Positions 13,301-26,998 of a stretch of 64,000 bases of DNA are shown here, piece after piece. The translations under genes and the position numbers were made by a program. Source of the stretch: Atrichornis clamosus (Eukaryota > Chordata > Aves > Passeriformes > Menuridae); assembly GCA_013400975.1 (NCBI GenBank), contig WBMZ01014013.1, forward strand, positions 372,001 to 436,000, in the 5' to 3' direction. The notes under the pieces are model-generated. The model did no database searches. It saw nothing but the letters and a program-made list of their open reading frames with translations, and was not told where the DNA came from. The stretch's first letter is position 1. Each line of letters opens with the position of its first letter.

Positions 13301-16300
13301 CAAACATCCCAGCCTACCACACAGCCCGGGCTCCAGACTCGCAGTTTCTTGTCTCTTAGTCTCGTGCTCATTAATGTACCAGGCAATTAGAGATGCTCAG
13401 CGTTTTCACTGGCCTCGCATCGTGTTGGGGCTGGGGGTGTGTGAGGAAACGCTCCAGAGAGATGGACAGAGCCTGACAGACACACACCTGCTCATGCTGC
13501 TCTCGTCTGCAAACGACTGTGTTTAAGGTCTGTTACATCACCCACTCACTGCCTTACCCACATTCATTTTCTGCTTCCAAATAAGCCAGCAATAACACTC
13601 AAAGATGACGTGCATCCATTCTCCTGAGAAGACCTAGATACTTTTAGTTTTAGATGCTATTTATTTATGCATTTGCATTCCAACTTGCTTCACACTAAAT
13701 GATAACACTTGCTAAATATGGGACATCATGTGGGAATGTTTTTGTGATAGTTAACATGCCCATAAAGCAAGTTCTGGTAAAATGCAGTGTACACAAAGTA
13801 AAGATTTGTTATGACTACACAGTGATGTGGCTACTGCAAAGGAAGGAAAACAACCCTCTTAAGCCTCCCCTCTTCTGAAGACTATTCATTTTAGAAATGC
13901 AAAAGCAGAACACAATTTCAAGTTCCAAAAGTTTGAAGCATGGGGACAATTGTTTCTGAGGAAATGCTGGGAGGCACATCTGAAGATCCACCTGGTCAAT
14001 CTCTTGAAAATCCATCCCTGGCATTCCAATCTTTCCTGCCCATTGGTTTGAATGGTGTATGAATTAGATTAACTGTCCTGATTATTCAAAGAAATTTAGC
14101 TTAACGACCTGCAATTACTTTAATGGCTTTGAAATTCAGAAGGTAAGAAGGCACTATGTTTCTTTAAATGAACATTAAATATAAAATGTCTCTGACTGTC
14201 ATGAAAACCCAATTTTATTGCCATTTAAATTATTCAGAATCAATATCAGACATTAGCTATAGTTAGGAAGCTTATGAAGACAGAGGGACCTAAAAGCGAC
14301 CCTTTTTAATGCAGAATAATGACAGATTGTTTTGAAAGTAACAGGTTATTTGCTATGTATCACTGTTTTAGAAAGCAGTATCTTTATCTCTTTTAACACT
14401 AAGCTATAAAAAGAAAAATGGACTGAAGTTCATTTGGATGAGTTTGTGCTTAAGCTCATTTCCCACTAGGACTATGGAATTTTCTAAGTTCTGATGAAAG
14501 TAATTTGTATTCTGGTACCATCATGTGCCTCCAGTCAGAGGCAGTAAAACAGTACTAGAGATTCCACACACAAAATGTGGTAGGAAACATTTCAGGTCAA
14601 GTAAGAATTAAAGAAATCTTGAAAAGATTAGATTAATGAAAAATGCATAATATTAGTATGTAACAATTCTCAATAATGATTTTAAAATAGCTTCGGTAGA
14701 GTTGCTGCTTAAGGATAGATCATCTCTAAAATGGGTGAGGAACAACCAAGCCATAAAATTCATTACATGTATAACCCAACCTCACTGACCCTTCTTGCCA
14801 GTTCAGGATAGTCAAAATACAGAGTGGCAAAGATAAACCATTACATCCCTCACTCCCAACTCCACAACAAACACAGGGAAACTTAGAAAACTTTAAGTTA
14901 GAAAATACCAGCACAGAGCTGGTAATAATAATCAAGAGTTCCTCACTAGACATCCAAATGGGATTGTTCAAAGGGATGTGCTTCGCTACTCCACTGAAGC
15001 ACCTCCCAGGACTACTTCAGCTAAATAACTGCATTGTAGGATACCTATAAACAGCTAAAACCATCTGTAAGACTTCAGAGCCTTTTCCTTCTCTTCTGAG
15101 GAAACAGAGACTGTATTTATTACCAATTATATAGAAAACATATACCCTAAATAATTATATAACACATTACTATTTCCTAAGTTAAAGGCAATAAAGTCAT
15201 CAGGTGCTCATGCTCTTAGCCTTAAAAAAAAAAAAACAAAAAAAAACTGAGGAGGACAAATGTAACTGTCGTTACATTTCATCGATGAATGCTGTTACAT
15301 AGGACCCACCATATATTGTCCTATAATCTGCTGGGAAACACCAAAATATCTACAAGCAATCTATTTTTGATAGCTGTAAACCATAAGCAATTCCCATCAA
15401 CTCCCATCACCAGTCATGGCTGACTCACACTCTGGAAATCAAATCACTTACATTTACATGTGCAACTTGAGGCACCTGATTTTTGACAACTTTTGTCTGA
15501 GACTTTTAGCTCTACACAGAGCTATTGTATTCAGCATAGTTGGCACTCACTCAAAATCTATACTTCATTTATTAATTCAAGTCACTCACAAAGTTTCTCC
15601 CACCTTCTTCCAGCCCACTCCTATTCTAAATTTGTAGGCTAGAATTTATTTCAGACACATTTCCATATGAAATAATTTCTCTTCCCATCAGCACCCTCTA
15701 CCTCCACAAATGGCATTAAGGAGATAAAGTTGTGATATTTTTTCACTAAATGATCATTCTAGTGCATAATAATGATAGTAGTAGTAAGAGCAATAAGTAA
15801 CAGCAGTGAAATGCAAAGTAATTTTGTGACAGCAGTTTGTCCTTCAGAAGAAATAACCTGCTGCTGTTTGTGGTGGGCCAGGGTCACGAACCATCAGCTG
15901 CATGCATTTTAAACAGAGACATTACAAGGCTTTAAAGAAAAAGAGTTGCTTTGGGGAACATTTCAGTAGATTCATCCACCAAATAAACAGCTGGCATTTC
16001 TGTGGGACACTGCCTGTGCTGACTCAGGACTGCTCTGTGTTCCCAGGGCTCGTGAAACACCTCCCAAACAAAGGCACAAATTGTGCTCTGAGGGCACTGA
16101 ACACAACATTTCCACTGCTCAGGTGCAGCACCACCACAGCCAGGCCTTACCAAGCTCCCAGCTAACTCGTGAGTACAAAATAAAAATAATACCTGTCAGT
16201 AATAATTTAAAAAATGAATAACAACCTCACAAAAACACTACAAGAGACCTTATAAAAATATCCCATTTGAGCAGGATCAATGTGAAAAGCAATATTTCTA

Positions 16301-17540
16301 CTCCCTCTGTGATGAACTTCTGCACCAACTATGATTATTACTTTTCTCACATGTTGTAGGTTTTTTTACTAGAAATTTCTTGAGAATTACAGCAATTACA
16401 AACAGCGAAAACTTTAGAGTAGGTTATTTGAAATTACGAAGCCACGTTAATTGCACCTGAAATTTCATGCTAATAACTTTGCCCAACAGCACAAACAAAA
16501 CTCCAAAGAATCAACTGACTGCAACAGCTTATTGTCCTCCTCCCTCCAATGTCATGTGCACTGAATCTGTACTTCTGTTTTCTCCCTCTCATAGCCAATA
16601 ATCATTCCCATTTTAGCTACAAGCCAAGCAAGAAAAATAACTTTGAATCATAAAAACTCTCCAAAAAAATGATGTGCATTCATACAAACTACACTTTTTG
16701 CCTCCCATCCATTTCTGTTCCACTGTAATACACTGAGAAAGGCAAACGTGCAATTTGGGAGCATTTAAAACCAGCTTGGTTCCTCTGTATACATATGTAC
16801 ATGAATATTAGGGGTAGAAAAGAAAACAAGATTAATTTAGCACAGAGGGGAAAGTCTGCTCCATTTCATCAATGCTCTTTGAAAATAGAGTATTTTCAAC
16901 AAAACTGACAAAAGAATGGAATAAATTACATATGAAATTTTAATATTTAAAATGCCTATCATATTACAGATTAGTTTGAATATATAGAAGATCAAAGCTA
17001 CAAATGACTGATTTTGAGGGTTCTGGTAATTTTCTATTTTATAAGAAGACTGACAGGAAAGGGGAGTTAAAAACAATGACAGTGCTAAGAAATTGTGGAG
17101 TAAAGATGCTGGTTTCTTATTAAAATAGCTATTTTTAAGAGAGGAGCCTTTCATGGTGAGAGAATGTTGGGCTTGAGTCCAAAGACAATAAAAAGAAATT
17201 TACTGCCCCCTCCTGGACTGGTAAAACAAAGTTACATTTTCTCTCAAGCCCCAAAACCACACAGATGATGTTCTTTTATTACTTAACACAGACTCCATCC
17301 ATACAGAAAGTTGGGAGAACAGATGATGACTTTGGGTGATTCCTGGAAGTCAGAAGCAGCAAGTTCAACAAAGGAATCAAAGAACTTCTGGATTATTTCC
17401 TCAGTACCATCCTTAACCAGATCTGTTATACAGCAAAATGTTACCATAGCTCCATAAACACAAGAAAAATACAGTGTGATGCTCTAATGTTTTGTCCTAA
17501 AGAGCATAAGAACTTCTTTATTTATGTAAGTTAAGCTGGT
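10391..17540. other. AT-rich non-coding block with a GC-rich patch
   Basis: No gene recognised. A GC-richer patch at about 12.93-13.53 kb holds the longest open frame of the window (217 codons from 12873), discussed as a finding. The segment near 14040-14140 is rich in ATTA/TAAT motifs and could be a non-coding regulatory element. A-rich runs occur at 15224-15246. A CAAG|GTGAGT donor-like plus-strand site at 12246 has no open segment with an acceptor in front of it. Confidence 0.6.
15224..15246 (+). repeat. Poly-A run
   Basis: Thirteen A, one C, then nine A. No retrotransposed sequence or target-site duplication is evident next to it, so it is treated as simple sequence. Confidence 0.9.
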
Positions 17541-17830
17541 GTTGCTTTTGTTTTGCTTTTTTATGTTTAGGTTTTTGTTTGTTTTTCCTGGGGGTTTGTT
17601 TGGTTTTTTGTTTGTTTGGGGTTTTGTCCTTGGGGTGGTTTGTTGTTTTTTTTTTCCAGTTTAAATTGTGGTTTGTTTTTTTTATTTTGTTTTTGTTTTT
17701 TTTTTATTTTGTTTTTGTTTTTTTTTTTTTTTGGTGTTTTTTGGTTGGTTTGGGGTTTTGTCCTTGGGGTGGTTTGTTGTTTTTTTTTTCCAGTTTGAAT
17801 TGTGGTTTGATTTTTCCACTTGGAGTGGTG
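17541..17830 (+). repeat. T/G-rich low-complexity tract with an internal duplication
   Basis: About 290 bases are almost entirely T and G, with (TTTTG)-like units and T runs of 10 or more. A 58-base segment at 17618-17675 recurs at 17752-17809 with one mismatch, an offset of 134 bases. Phenylalanine-, glycine- and tryptophan-rich open frames across it are low complexity. Each copy contains a T10CCAG stretch that resembles a splice acceptor, but no exon follows. Confidence 0.95.
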
Positions 17831-19867
17831 GCGGTGGTGGTATGGCGTGTATGGCTATGATCCCTTCTTATTCAAGATTTTAAGGAAACACTGATTTTCT
17901 TAAACAAAAAAATATAAAATTCCAACTGATCCTGACAACAGAAATTGTGTAACTTCACTTTAAACACTGTTTGAAAAAGTAACCCATGCTAAAGTTAACT
18001 TGTAATAAAAACCAACACATACATTGAAGGAAATGAGTTAGGTGAGCTTTGAAAAATACTCATAAGATGATTTTACACTTAAGAAGAAAACAATTAATAT
18101 GACCATATTGGCAAACTACTTTTAGACATCGACTTCATAAAAATCCACATTTAATGGCACAAACTAGAGTAAGGATGGAGAACTCTCTGTGACATGACAA
18201 CAACAACAGAGCAGCAGTTCAGAAGGACAATGCACATGAAACCCAAATTGAACCAGGTGAAGGGCCCAGAAAGCCAAACCCAGCAGGGACCTTTCCAACC
18301 CAGGAGATGCTCAGCACCAGGCAGTGCCAGGGCAGGAGCAGCTCCCAGAGCTGGCACCAGGGGCACAAAGCTGTGCCTCGCCCAGCTGGTACCTGACCCT
18401 GTCAGTGCCATAAGTCCATTTCTCCCAGGGTGAAATATGCCTCAAATCTCCCAGATTTGGCACAAACATCCTTTCTGTCAATATCAAATCCGCCTGTTTT
18501 CTGCAGTCTGCTTGATATTTACTGCCACAGATTTCCAGGCAATGCAGAGGAATCCTGCTTTTTCTTCTTCAGTTTGGGATCCTTTATGCCCTCCCTGGAG
18601 CACCAGAATGTGATACAGTTGATGCTCCTGTCCAAAATCCTGCTGCATTTTGTTCATCACATCCTTTAGGAATAGTATTACAGCTGTAGAAGCAGTAGCT
18701 AATGATGACTGTACAGAGTTTTGCCTTTTGGTACGAAAATTTACTTCCTGCTGGCAGAGGAAGCTGTGAAGTGTTTGCTCTGTGTCTTTTCCAAACCCCC
18801 TCTGAAATGACATCATGTAACGCCATGAGAACGTGCAGCATCAGATCCTTGAGCAGCCAGGTGCTTCTCCCACTCTGCAATGTCATCAGGAGACTCCTCC
18901 TGTCCACTCTGGGCTCAGTGAAGCCACTGACCCTTTACAAATGCAGTACAAAGATCATCATCTCTTTCCAAAAGAACAAAAGAGGCTGCTCACTGCTATT
19001 GGAAATAATCCAATGCGTGTGCTCAGGCCTCCCACAGATGTTAGGATGCTTTGGGATCCCTTCCTGATGAACATGGTAAAGCAAAACACCCATCCGGACA
19101 CACAGCAACTGCACAAATGAAACCCTGGCCAAATCATTCTCTCTGTATTGATGACTACGGCTTTTAATTTAGTTTGCTCATAAAACTCATTTAATTGTAG
19201 ACTATCCAAACATAGTTCTAAAATAATAAAAATTTTATTAATCTGAGAAGAAGACATAAAAACATTTATAAGCCTCTAAAGTTATCACCATAGAAACTCC
19301 TCTGGGCTCCAAAAGGCAAAGCACTTTACAATTAGCTGCTTTGATATGAAACTCAATGTATTATTAAGTTTAATCAACTGTTAATATGAAATTAGGAGGT
19401 CTGATAAGTACCTCATACAACAGTCTTCACTGATAATATATTGGAGGTGTAGGTAGTCCTAAAAAAAATTCTACTCCTTCCTCAGACTATCATCCACATA
19501 ATATAAATTATGATTCAGAAGTGCCACGCAGATCTGTTTCAGCTCTAGAAAGAATATTCAGTAAGAATATTGAAAATAATACAAACTAGAAAGCAAAAAA
19601 ATCTTAAAAAGGAGATTTGACATAAAGAAATCTGGCTCATATCAGAACCTGACACCAAATTAAAAAACCATAATTGTTGTAGATTTCAAAATAAAAATTT
19701 GGGAGAATCTGTCATACAAATAGCAGCCCTGGTAATTCTTCCCCAGCCCATGCAAACAGCAGCCTTCTATGTTTATACTCTGCCTTTAACAAAATTCATA
19801 ACATTCTCCTTCTCCAAATGCTTATGGAAAGACTTTATAGGTGTGAGGTATCTGCCATCAGGTTTCA

Positions 19868-19898
19868 GGGGGGTTAGAGGGAGGAAGGGATTTGGGGG
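19868..19898 (+). other. Canonical G-quadruplex motif
   Basis: Four G runs (6, 3, 3 and 5 G) at 19868-19873, 19879-19881, 19887-19889 and 19894-19898 are separated by loops of 5, 5 and 4 bases. This fits the standard intramolecular G4 pattern on the plus strand. It is followed by a short CA repeat. Confidence 0.8.
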
Positions 19899-22214
19899 CA
19901 AACACACACACAGGGAGGCACTTTAAATCTCCTTTGAATTTTCCATCATCTAGATGGCCTGCTTCCACTGTGGTTTTGTTCTGCTTGTTGAAATTGTCCA
20001 TAAAAAGTAAATCTGACAATTTCGGAAGCTAATTCCTCTTCATTTGAAATAAATCTTACATTACAGACAGCATTAAATGGATTTGTCTATGCACTGGCAT
20101 GCTTTAGCTGTGTAACTGCTGCACATGGATAACTGCTACTGGAAAATCCTAACAACATTAATGCCATTTTTCTGCATAATGAAGAGTGGAAATGTGATCT
20201 GCTATTTCAAATCCAGTTTGGGATGACGAAAACTGATTTGCCCTCATCAAGATGATAGAGTTACATGGTGTTCTAGAGTCCAAGTGATGAGTTTTCTCCT
20301 AAATGTGAATTTCCATGTTTTAACTTTTTAAATTTAGCCTCCTGTCTATCTTTTCTAAGCATGTTTTCAGATCATTTTCACTTTCACCTCTGCTTCTTTT
20401 ATCTTCAGGTGCTGACTACTTCTACCTGTTATGCTTCTACATTATACTGTGATATTATTTACTTAATACTACAAAGTTAGTTCACATTGTCATGCAGAAA
20501 GGGGGTGAATGAATGGAGAATGGGGGAAGAACTGCAATTTGAATATATTTTCATAGGTAATGATGGCATCAAGTTAGTGGATTGTTTCTTCTGTGGCTGC
20601 ATCTATCAAAATAGATACAATTTTGGTCAAGGCTCAGGATAATCCAGATGTGAGGTACAGAATCTGCCAGAGGTTTACAGTGAGGCTTTGGACCAGACAT
20701 GTCACCTTTCACTTCCTTATGCTCACTGTTTTTAGCCTGCCTTGGCTGTGAGGTGTGGAGGCTTTACCTTTCCCAGTATCCACCAGTTACAAACTGGCTC
20801 CATCTGACACCAGGAAGGTGCCAGAGGAAGGTCAATGTCCAGACAAAGCCACTGTCCACAGAGCCAACGTTCCATGCCTGTGGTTCCCAAGCAAGGTGCC
20901 CAAAATTCTTTGGCTGTTTAATTAACATTTGTGTGTACTAGAGGTTGGGGTTTTTTTGCTTCAAACCTGTTGCAAAGTATCATCTTTTAGCACTCAAGCC
21001 ACTCACCAACAGGGGAAGGTATTTCTGAAAATGTGACCCTGGAATTAAGCTGTCCCCCTCCAAATCCAGGTGGATGAGAGATGTGGAAGAGAAAGTCTGT
21101 TACACGATATTGGTCAAAAAACCTTAGCTGTTTAAAAAAAAAATCAAGTGTTATAATACTTTCACTAAATTGCTGAAGAACTTCAGAAAAAGTACCCACA
21201 CATTACACTGTACTCGATAAGCCAGAAAAGAAATAAAGGTAAATCTTAAAGGACATTCCTGAAGAGGACCTTGTGATGACAAGTAAAGGTGGAGTTTATA
21301 TCCATGTTTCTGCTGGTGAAGAGGATTCTGTCCAGACTATGACCCTCTCTCTAGGCAACTAAAAGCTGTGCTGTTGTTTATGATGATTAATTTCCTCAAC
21401 TGTTATGTTTCAAGGTAATAAATTATTTACAACAAACTTCAGTAAAGCTAAATGAGTTCAGACTTGGGAAGACATTTTGAAGGTGTGAAAAGGATTGTGA
21501 TGAGGGGAACTAAAATAAAATGATGAGACAAAGAATCCTGTCAGTTTTAGAGGCTGAAAATTGTAAAAGGAAATGTAATGATTGACTATAAAATATGTAT
21601 GGGTGAACCGAAATTTTGAGAATATAGTTTTGATTCAAAGTTTTCAGGACTGAAGCAAAAGGGAATGTTAAGGTTGTAAAGGTAGGGAAGTGCATCTGGT
21701 GATGTTACTGTATTGCACTACTCCAAAAATGCAAGGAAAAAAACCCCAAAACCAAGACATGAAAACTTCCAGTCAGGATTCCATGCATTCCACAGAATGC
21801 TCAAACTACACCTTAGAGCAAGATTTCTGGACTCCGTTCAGCCCCAGCTACGCAGGTGCAGTAGATGTGTACATCACACACTAGGCCTCTACTGGACACG
21901 CAAACAAACAATTAGGAAAGCTCCTACTCAATAACATTGGGCAGAACATCCAACCCCAAATGCAGCTTAATGGTTAAATAAAACTTCCTGTTTTCCATGC
22001 ACTAAGCCATTCCTGTCAGCCGTAGCAGTAAGACCCTGTGCCATGGGGAGCCAAGAAACATTTATCCAGACCACATTTTTTTTTTCCACTTGTTGCTCTT
22101 ATAGGCTCTAAGGGTCAGAGAACCCCTGTGCTGATGCACTCTACCAATCATTTCTTTAACAGATGAGAAAGAAACTTGACAAATGTTTAAGTAATTAAAA
22201 TAATGCCCAATTAG

Positions 22215-22228
22215 TCTCTCTCTCTCTC
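22215..22228 (+). repeat. (CT)n microsatellite
   Basis: A short run of TC dinucleotides, about seven units, in otherwise unremarkable AT-rich DNA. Confidence 0.85.
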
Positions 22229-23389
22229 ATCTCCCTTTTCTTAAAAACAGATTCTTTGATGCCTTTTCCCTTCAGGTTAAAGAACTTCCCCTTAGTACTA
22301 CACAAAGCTTATTCGGTAAAAAGAAAATAAAGTATAAACAGAATATGGAATGGGTTGCCAGGGGAAAGTTAACCTATTTTACTATCTGGATGGATCACGA
22401 CACCTCCAGTTAATTTTTAAAAATCTTACCTATTTGTACTAAGGGATTAAAGTATTACGAATCTCCTCCAGTTCCTAGCTCAAAGATAAAACACAGGCAA
22501 GTTGTAACCAGTAAATCTATTTCTGAAGCAACAGAACCTACGCTGCACAATTTAAAATGTGTCTACACCCACATAAAGAGCTTCATATTTAAAATATTAC
22601 AGAGCCTGAGACTGCATGTCCTGGTTTGTTTACTTTAAGTCTCACAACAAAGACACATATTAAGTAAGATTTAAAGCTTGCAACAAGAGTAGGAATCAGT
22701 AGATACAAATACTGAGTAATCCCACTTGTACCTGAGGAAATTCAGGTTTCTCATGTATATGGAGGGAGCAAGCAGCAACACACACCTACGTAGCACAGGT
22801 GTTTCAAAGTCACCTTCTCCAATAGTTGGAAAGTTGCCTCCAATTTCTGTCTTCCCCAGACACTAAATGTAACTACACCGATATTCTGAGGGCACCCCAG
22901 TGGATTTCTACTTGCGCAATTTTTAAAAAACACGTCCTGAAATGTTAGTTTGTTAGATCAATTTACTGGCTTTCGGTACAGCACTTTTAGGATGCACTCT
23001 GGGTTACATTTACATGACGCAGGCTATACTATTTTAATCATCTGTGCTTTAGGTGCATGGTGATGAGGGAATTGTCATGCACTTGGGGACACCGCGTAAT
23101 TAGCAAAGTGGCACAGTAGGGGAATTCAAATTATTTTAAAATCTCCAGAAATTAACCAGCCACTATTGCACTGATGTTTGTTTTAAGTTGCTATAGAAGC
23201 ATCCAAGTGAAAAGCATGAACAACGAACCCAAAGAATGCGTGGTACTATAAATAATTAAAATTTCTGCCCCATCATTTCTCAAGGCTCGTAAGAAGCAAG
23301 GACGTGCAACCAACTGGGTCAGACAAATGAATCCATTCACACAGCTGGTAAAAGAGTCTGCCTGAGCATAGCTAATGTGCTGGGGTAGG

Positions 23390-23590
23390 AATATTTGAGC
23401 AGGTGTAATTATACTAATGATTTATTGAATGTTTGATTAATTGGAAATTAAGTGAATGCACAGTGGCAGAATTGTCATAGCAAATCGTTCAGCTGTTTGG
23501 TTAAAAGGTGCTCAATCTCCCTTCAGTAAAGCAATTAAGAACATCCTAAATCATGGAAATGAATTATCTGTGCAGAATTATCTGATGTAA
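23390..23590. promoter_or_regulatory. Candidate non-coding regulatory element rich in homeodomain-type cores
   Basis: The segment contains many TAAT/ATTA cores in varied contexts, such as GTAATTATACTAATGATTTA and GATTAATTGGAAATTAAG. A CAGCTG E-box follows near 23490, and further ATTAAG and GAATTATCTG motifs lie downstream. It is not low complexity and not a repeat I recognise. Conserved non-coding elements near developmental genes often look like this, but AT-rich DNA also yields TAAT cores by chance, so the call is weak without a conservation track. Confidence 0.22.
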
Positions 23591-26500
23591 TGATACTCTT
23601 GCACACAAACTAAAACCTATGAACAAACTACTCTAAGAAGGGAATTCAAGAACTTAAAACACAAATACCTTACATTGCCCATTAAAACAATGCCCCCCCC
23701 GACTTCCTGAGATACAATGGGAGAGAGGAAGATATGTAGAATTATCTGAATAAAGTCTAAGTCCAAAAAGCCTAGAAGAAGCTGGAAGAGGCTCACATTG
23801 CAAATGATTAAACAATTAATTGTGAACAAAGCCCTATCCCAGATAGTCTTTATGTTTTCAATTAATTGTTTTAGAGTAACTTAACGAAGAACCCCTACTG
23901 CTGCCTTATTCAAATCTTTCAAGTCATGGTTAAAGAATCTGCCAAAATAGAGTTCTGATGTTTCTTTTTCATTCTGAGTTCACTGATCATAAGTCAACTC
24001 CAATTCAAAATTACTTCAGTGCTAAAACTGCAGGCTGAGCTTGGGATATTGAAATCTAGTAGCTCCCTGATATGTTTGGACCAAACATTACCATCTGGAT
24101 CCAGAATGTCTTGCAATAGATTTTTCATAGTGTAGTTAATAGAAAAAAAAGCCAAGTCCCTTCATAGCTGGGATATTATCAAAAGATTAAAATTATATAA
24201 TGCAAAGCCAGAATCAGAACATGCAAATGAGTAGTCAGCCTGCAGCAGGTAATTATCAGATAATAGGTTTACTATTCTTATCCTTTCAAGTATTTGCTAA
24301 GGCAGTTCAGAAAATTTTAGAAGAGAACAGCAAGCCCACAGCTAGTTCTTGGAACATAAGATTTCTTTAGGAGTTCTATTAAAAAAACCCCAAAACATTG
24401 GCTTTACTATTAATCCTGATCAGTTTAAGGGAGCCTGTTGGAACATCGATCAGGAGGCCAGAGCCACACTGCAAACCCAAGACAAATCTGGGCCATGAAT
24501 TTACTTTGTACTCGTGTGGAAGGAATACATTTGTCTGAGTGGGGCAGTGGTGTCAGCTTTGAAAAGGCAAATTACCAGGGGCCTCATCTCTTGGAATGTT
24601 TCTGCTATGGTTTAGGCACATTCACATGCAACAGCTAAATCAGTGTTCCCTAAAACAAGTTGTTTTCTATATAAAACCACATTTTGTTTCTTAACTAGTC
24701 TGTATTTAGAAAAAATCCTTATTCATACAAAGCAAACAAGTCTATTTAATTTCTAATCACAGCCATGACTTAAGAGGACCTGGCAGCTACAGATGATTTG
24801 AAGATTTTCACATCTTACCTAAATAACTGTTTTCCCACAAGGCACTAATTATGTCATGATGCAAACCATAAAATATCTTTAGTTTAAGCAGAGAGTTCTA
24901 ATGATCAAAATTGAAAAAAAGAAATCATCTGTGTTTCTCCCATCTACCCTCTGAACACGACTCTTCTTCTATCTACTTATTTTTTTCTCCTTATGGGAGG
25001 GAAGGGGGGCAGTCCTGTGAGCTTGCTGCAAGTTATCAAAGCCACAGAACTAGAGAGATCAAGAGGGCTTATCCTATTCCTTGTATGCTCGTTCCCAACC
25101 TGAAGAGCCCCTTCAGCAGCACTTGAGAACACTTCATACCATAACCACAGTAAAAGCGAAGCCACTTGACAGAGTCAAGCGTGGAGCAAACCTAAATCAT
25201 CACACAGCTCCTCCTCTCCCACTTTGTGGCAGAATCCTCTGATTCCGATTAACAGAAAAGCTTAATTAAAATAAAATTAGTGCTCTTTGCTTTCCCTGCT
25301 GTCTTCCCTGCTGTGAAAATCTACTGGTACACCAACTTGTAATTACCAAATTGACTTATTTAAAAATGTGTTCTTTGAGTTTCCATTTATCATATTTTGT
25401 TCTCCAATCAGTCTGGCTCTTTGCCAGTTCAATGAAAAGAACCACCGCCCTTCCATACACATAAAAGATGCCGATATAAAGATCACTGCTAAGCTCCAAA
25501 TTGTCTATCAAACAGCTGAAATATTACTTATGGTTTTACATAACCCTACAACCATAAAAGCACATTAATAATTGATATTAACAGGCCAAAACATAAGAAA
25601 TAGCACATACACCCAGTAACCCATTGACAAAGAAATCTCCCCAAGTTAGAAGCACTAGATATTAGATATTATTTCAATTATCAACTCATATCTTCTAGTG
25701 TTGAATATGGCAGGACTTGATTTCCTTTCCTAGAGGCAAACAAGGAGCATGTTACCTTATTGCTACTGAGACAGCAAAGTTGGAGAAAATAAATTTGAGT
25801 GAATATGAAACCACTTTACTCATCAAGCAGCTGGAAGAAAGCCTCGTGCCAAATTGTCTCCATCTAACACTTTCCTTCACCAATAATAGGCCAAGATGTT
25901 TCTATACCAACAAAAAGAAAAATACGTAATGGACCATATCTAAGACACAGAAAATGTGTCTGACAAGATTTAAAAGAAATAAATATTAATAATTCAGGTG
26001 GTTTTCCAGATGTAGAATGTTATATATGGAAGCTGCAGAGGAAATAAGAAGGTTCAAATCTTTTCTCATAAACACATGTGGGTAATTCCAGTTCTATGTG
26101 GATAATGACACAGATCTGAATAGATGTTAACACTGGAACCACCTAGCATATAGTAATTACACACCAAAACCTGTTTTTAATGTGGGATCAAAAGAGATTC
26201 TTCTTTGATAAAAGCACACTGAAACATTAAGAAATATTGTATCAACCAGCGAAAAGAAGGAGCAGATAATGGGGTCATCTTAGAAAATTAGAAAATATCA
26301 TCAGTCAGTTCAGTATTTAATGAAGTTCTTAAGTTTCTCAGTAGTATAGAGGTAGGAGTTCTGTATAAATTGAGCAACAAAAATAACATACTGGACATTT
26401 AGGACTGAAAGCAATTTTGGAAAACCTAACACTGCAATAAAGAGAGATTACCATTTGCTAGAAGGAAGGAATAAAATGCTGGCTTCTAGCTTTCAACTGA

Positions 26501-26998
26501 AGTAGGATAATTTTTGCTTTACAACAATGTACATTCTTTAACTTACTTAGAACTCTTCCTGCAAGCTAAGTACACATCTCCACATTTTCTCCTAAACCCT
26601 GTGCATCCACTCCTAGCAACACACTACAGCACAGCCCAGGAGATCACCCATACACAGAGAGCACTGTGTAGTCATTCAGAAATCTTTCCACTGCTTTCAT
26701 TATCTTAACAAGCTCTGAAGAACAGATGCCCAGGTTTGGGTTTTTTCCCCCCTCACAGCAACTGGCCAAGCCACAGTGACTGAAAAAACTAAAAACCTGG
26801 TTACAGACAGAGTTGTGGATACCCACTTCCCTCTCCCTTTCCACTTCTGTCTCCACTTACTGGGCACAAATTTAACCAGAATTTGAGAGTCTGCAAATAC
26901 TCTTCTTTCCTTCCTAAGCAAATCATGCCGTTCCAATTATTAAATATATGAACACACCCCTCCATGCACTCAATGAGAGGTGATGAAATTTCTCTCAG

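Noticed and set aside
17579..17883. Open frames rich in F, W, G and V on the plus strand
   Set aside because: They arise from the T/G-rich low-complexity tract; residue composition has no protein-like variety.
22431..22485. Minus-strand exon-like segment with strong donor AATAG|GTAAGA and peptide ELEEIRNTLIP
   Set aside because: All three frames meet a stop before the donor, so it cannot be an internal coding exon, and no poly(A) signal supports a last exon.
26861..26913. Minus-strand segment with strong donor GCCCA|GTAAGT and open frames
   Set aside because: Two competing acceptors and two competing frames, neither acceptor strong; kept out of the feature list.
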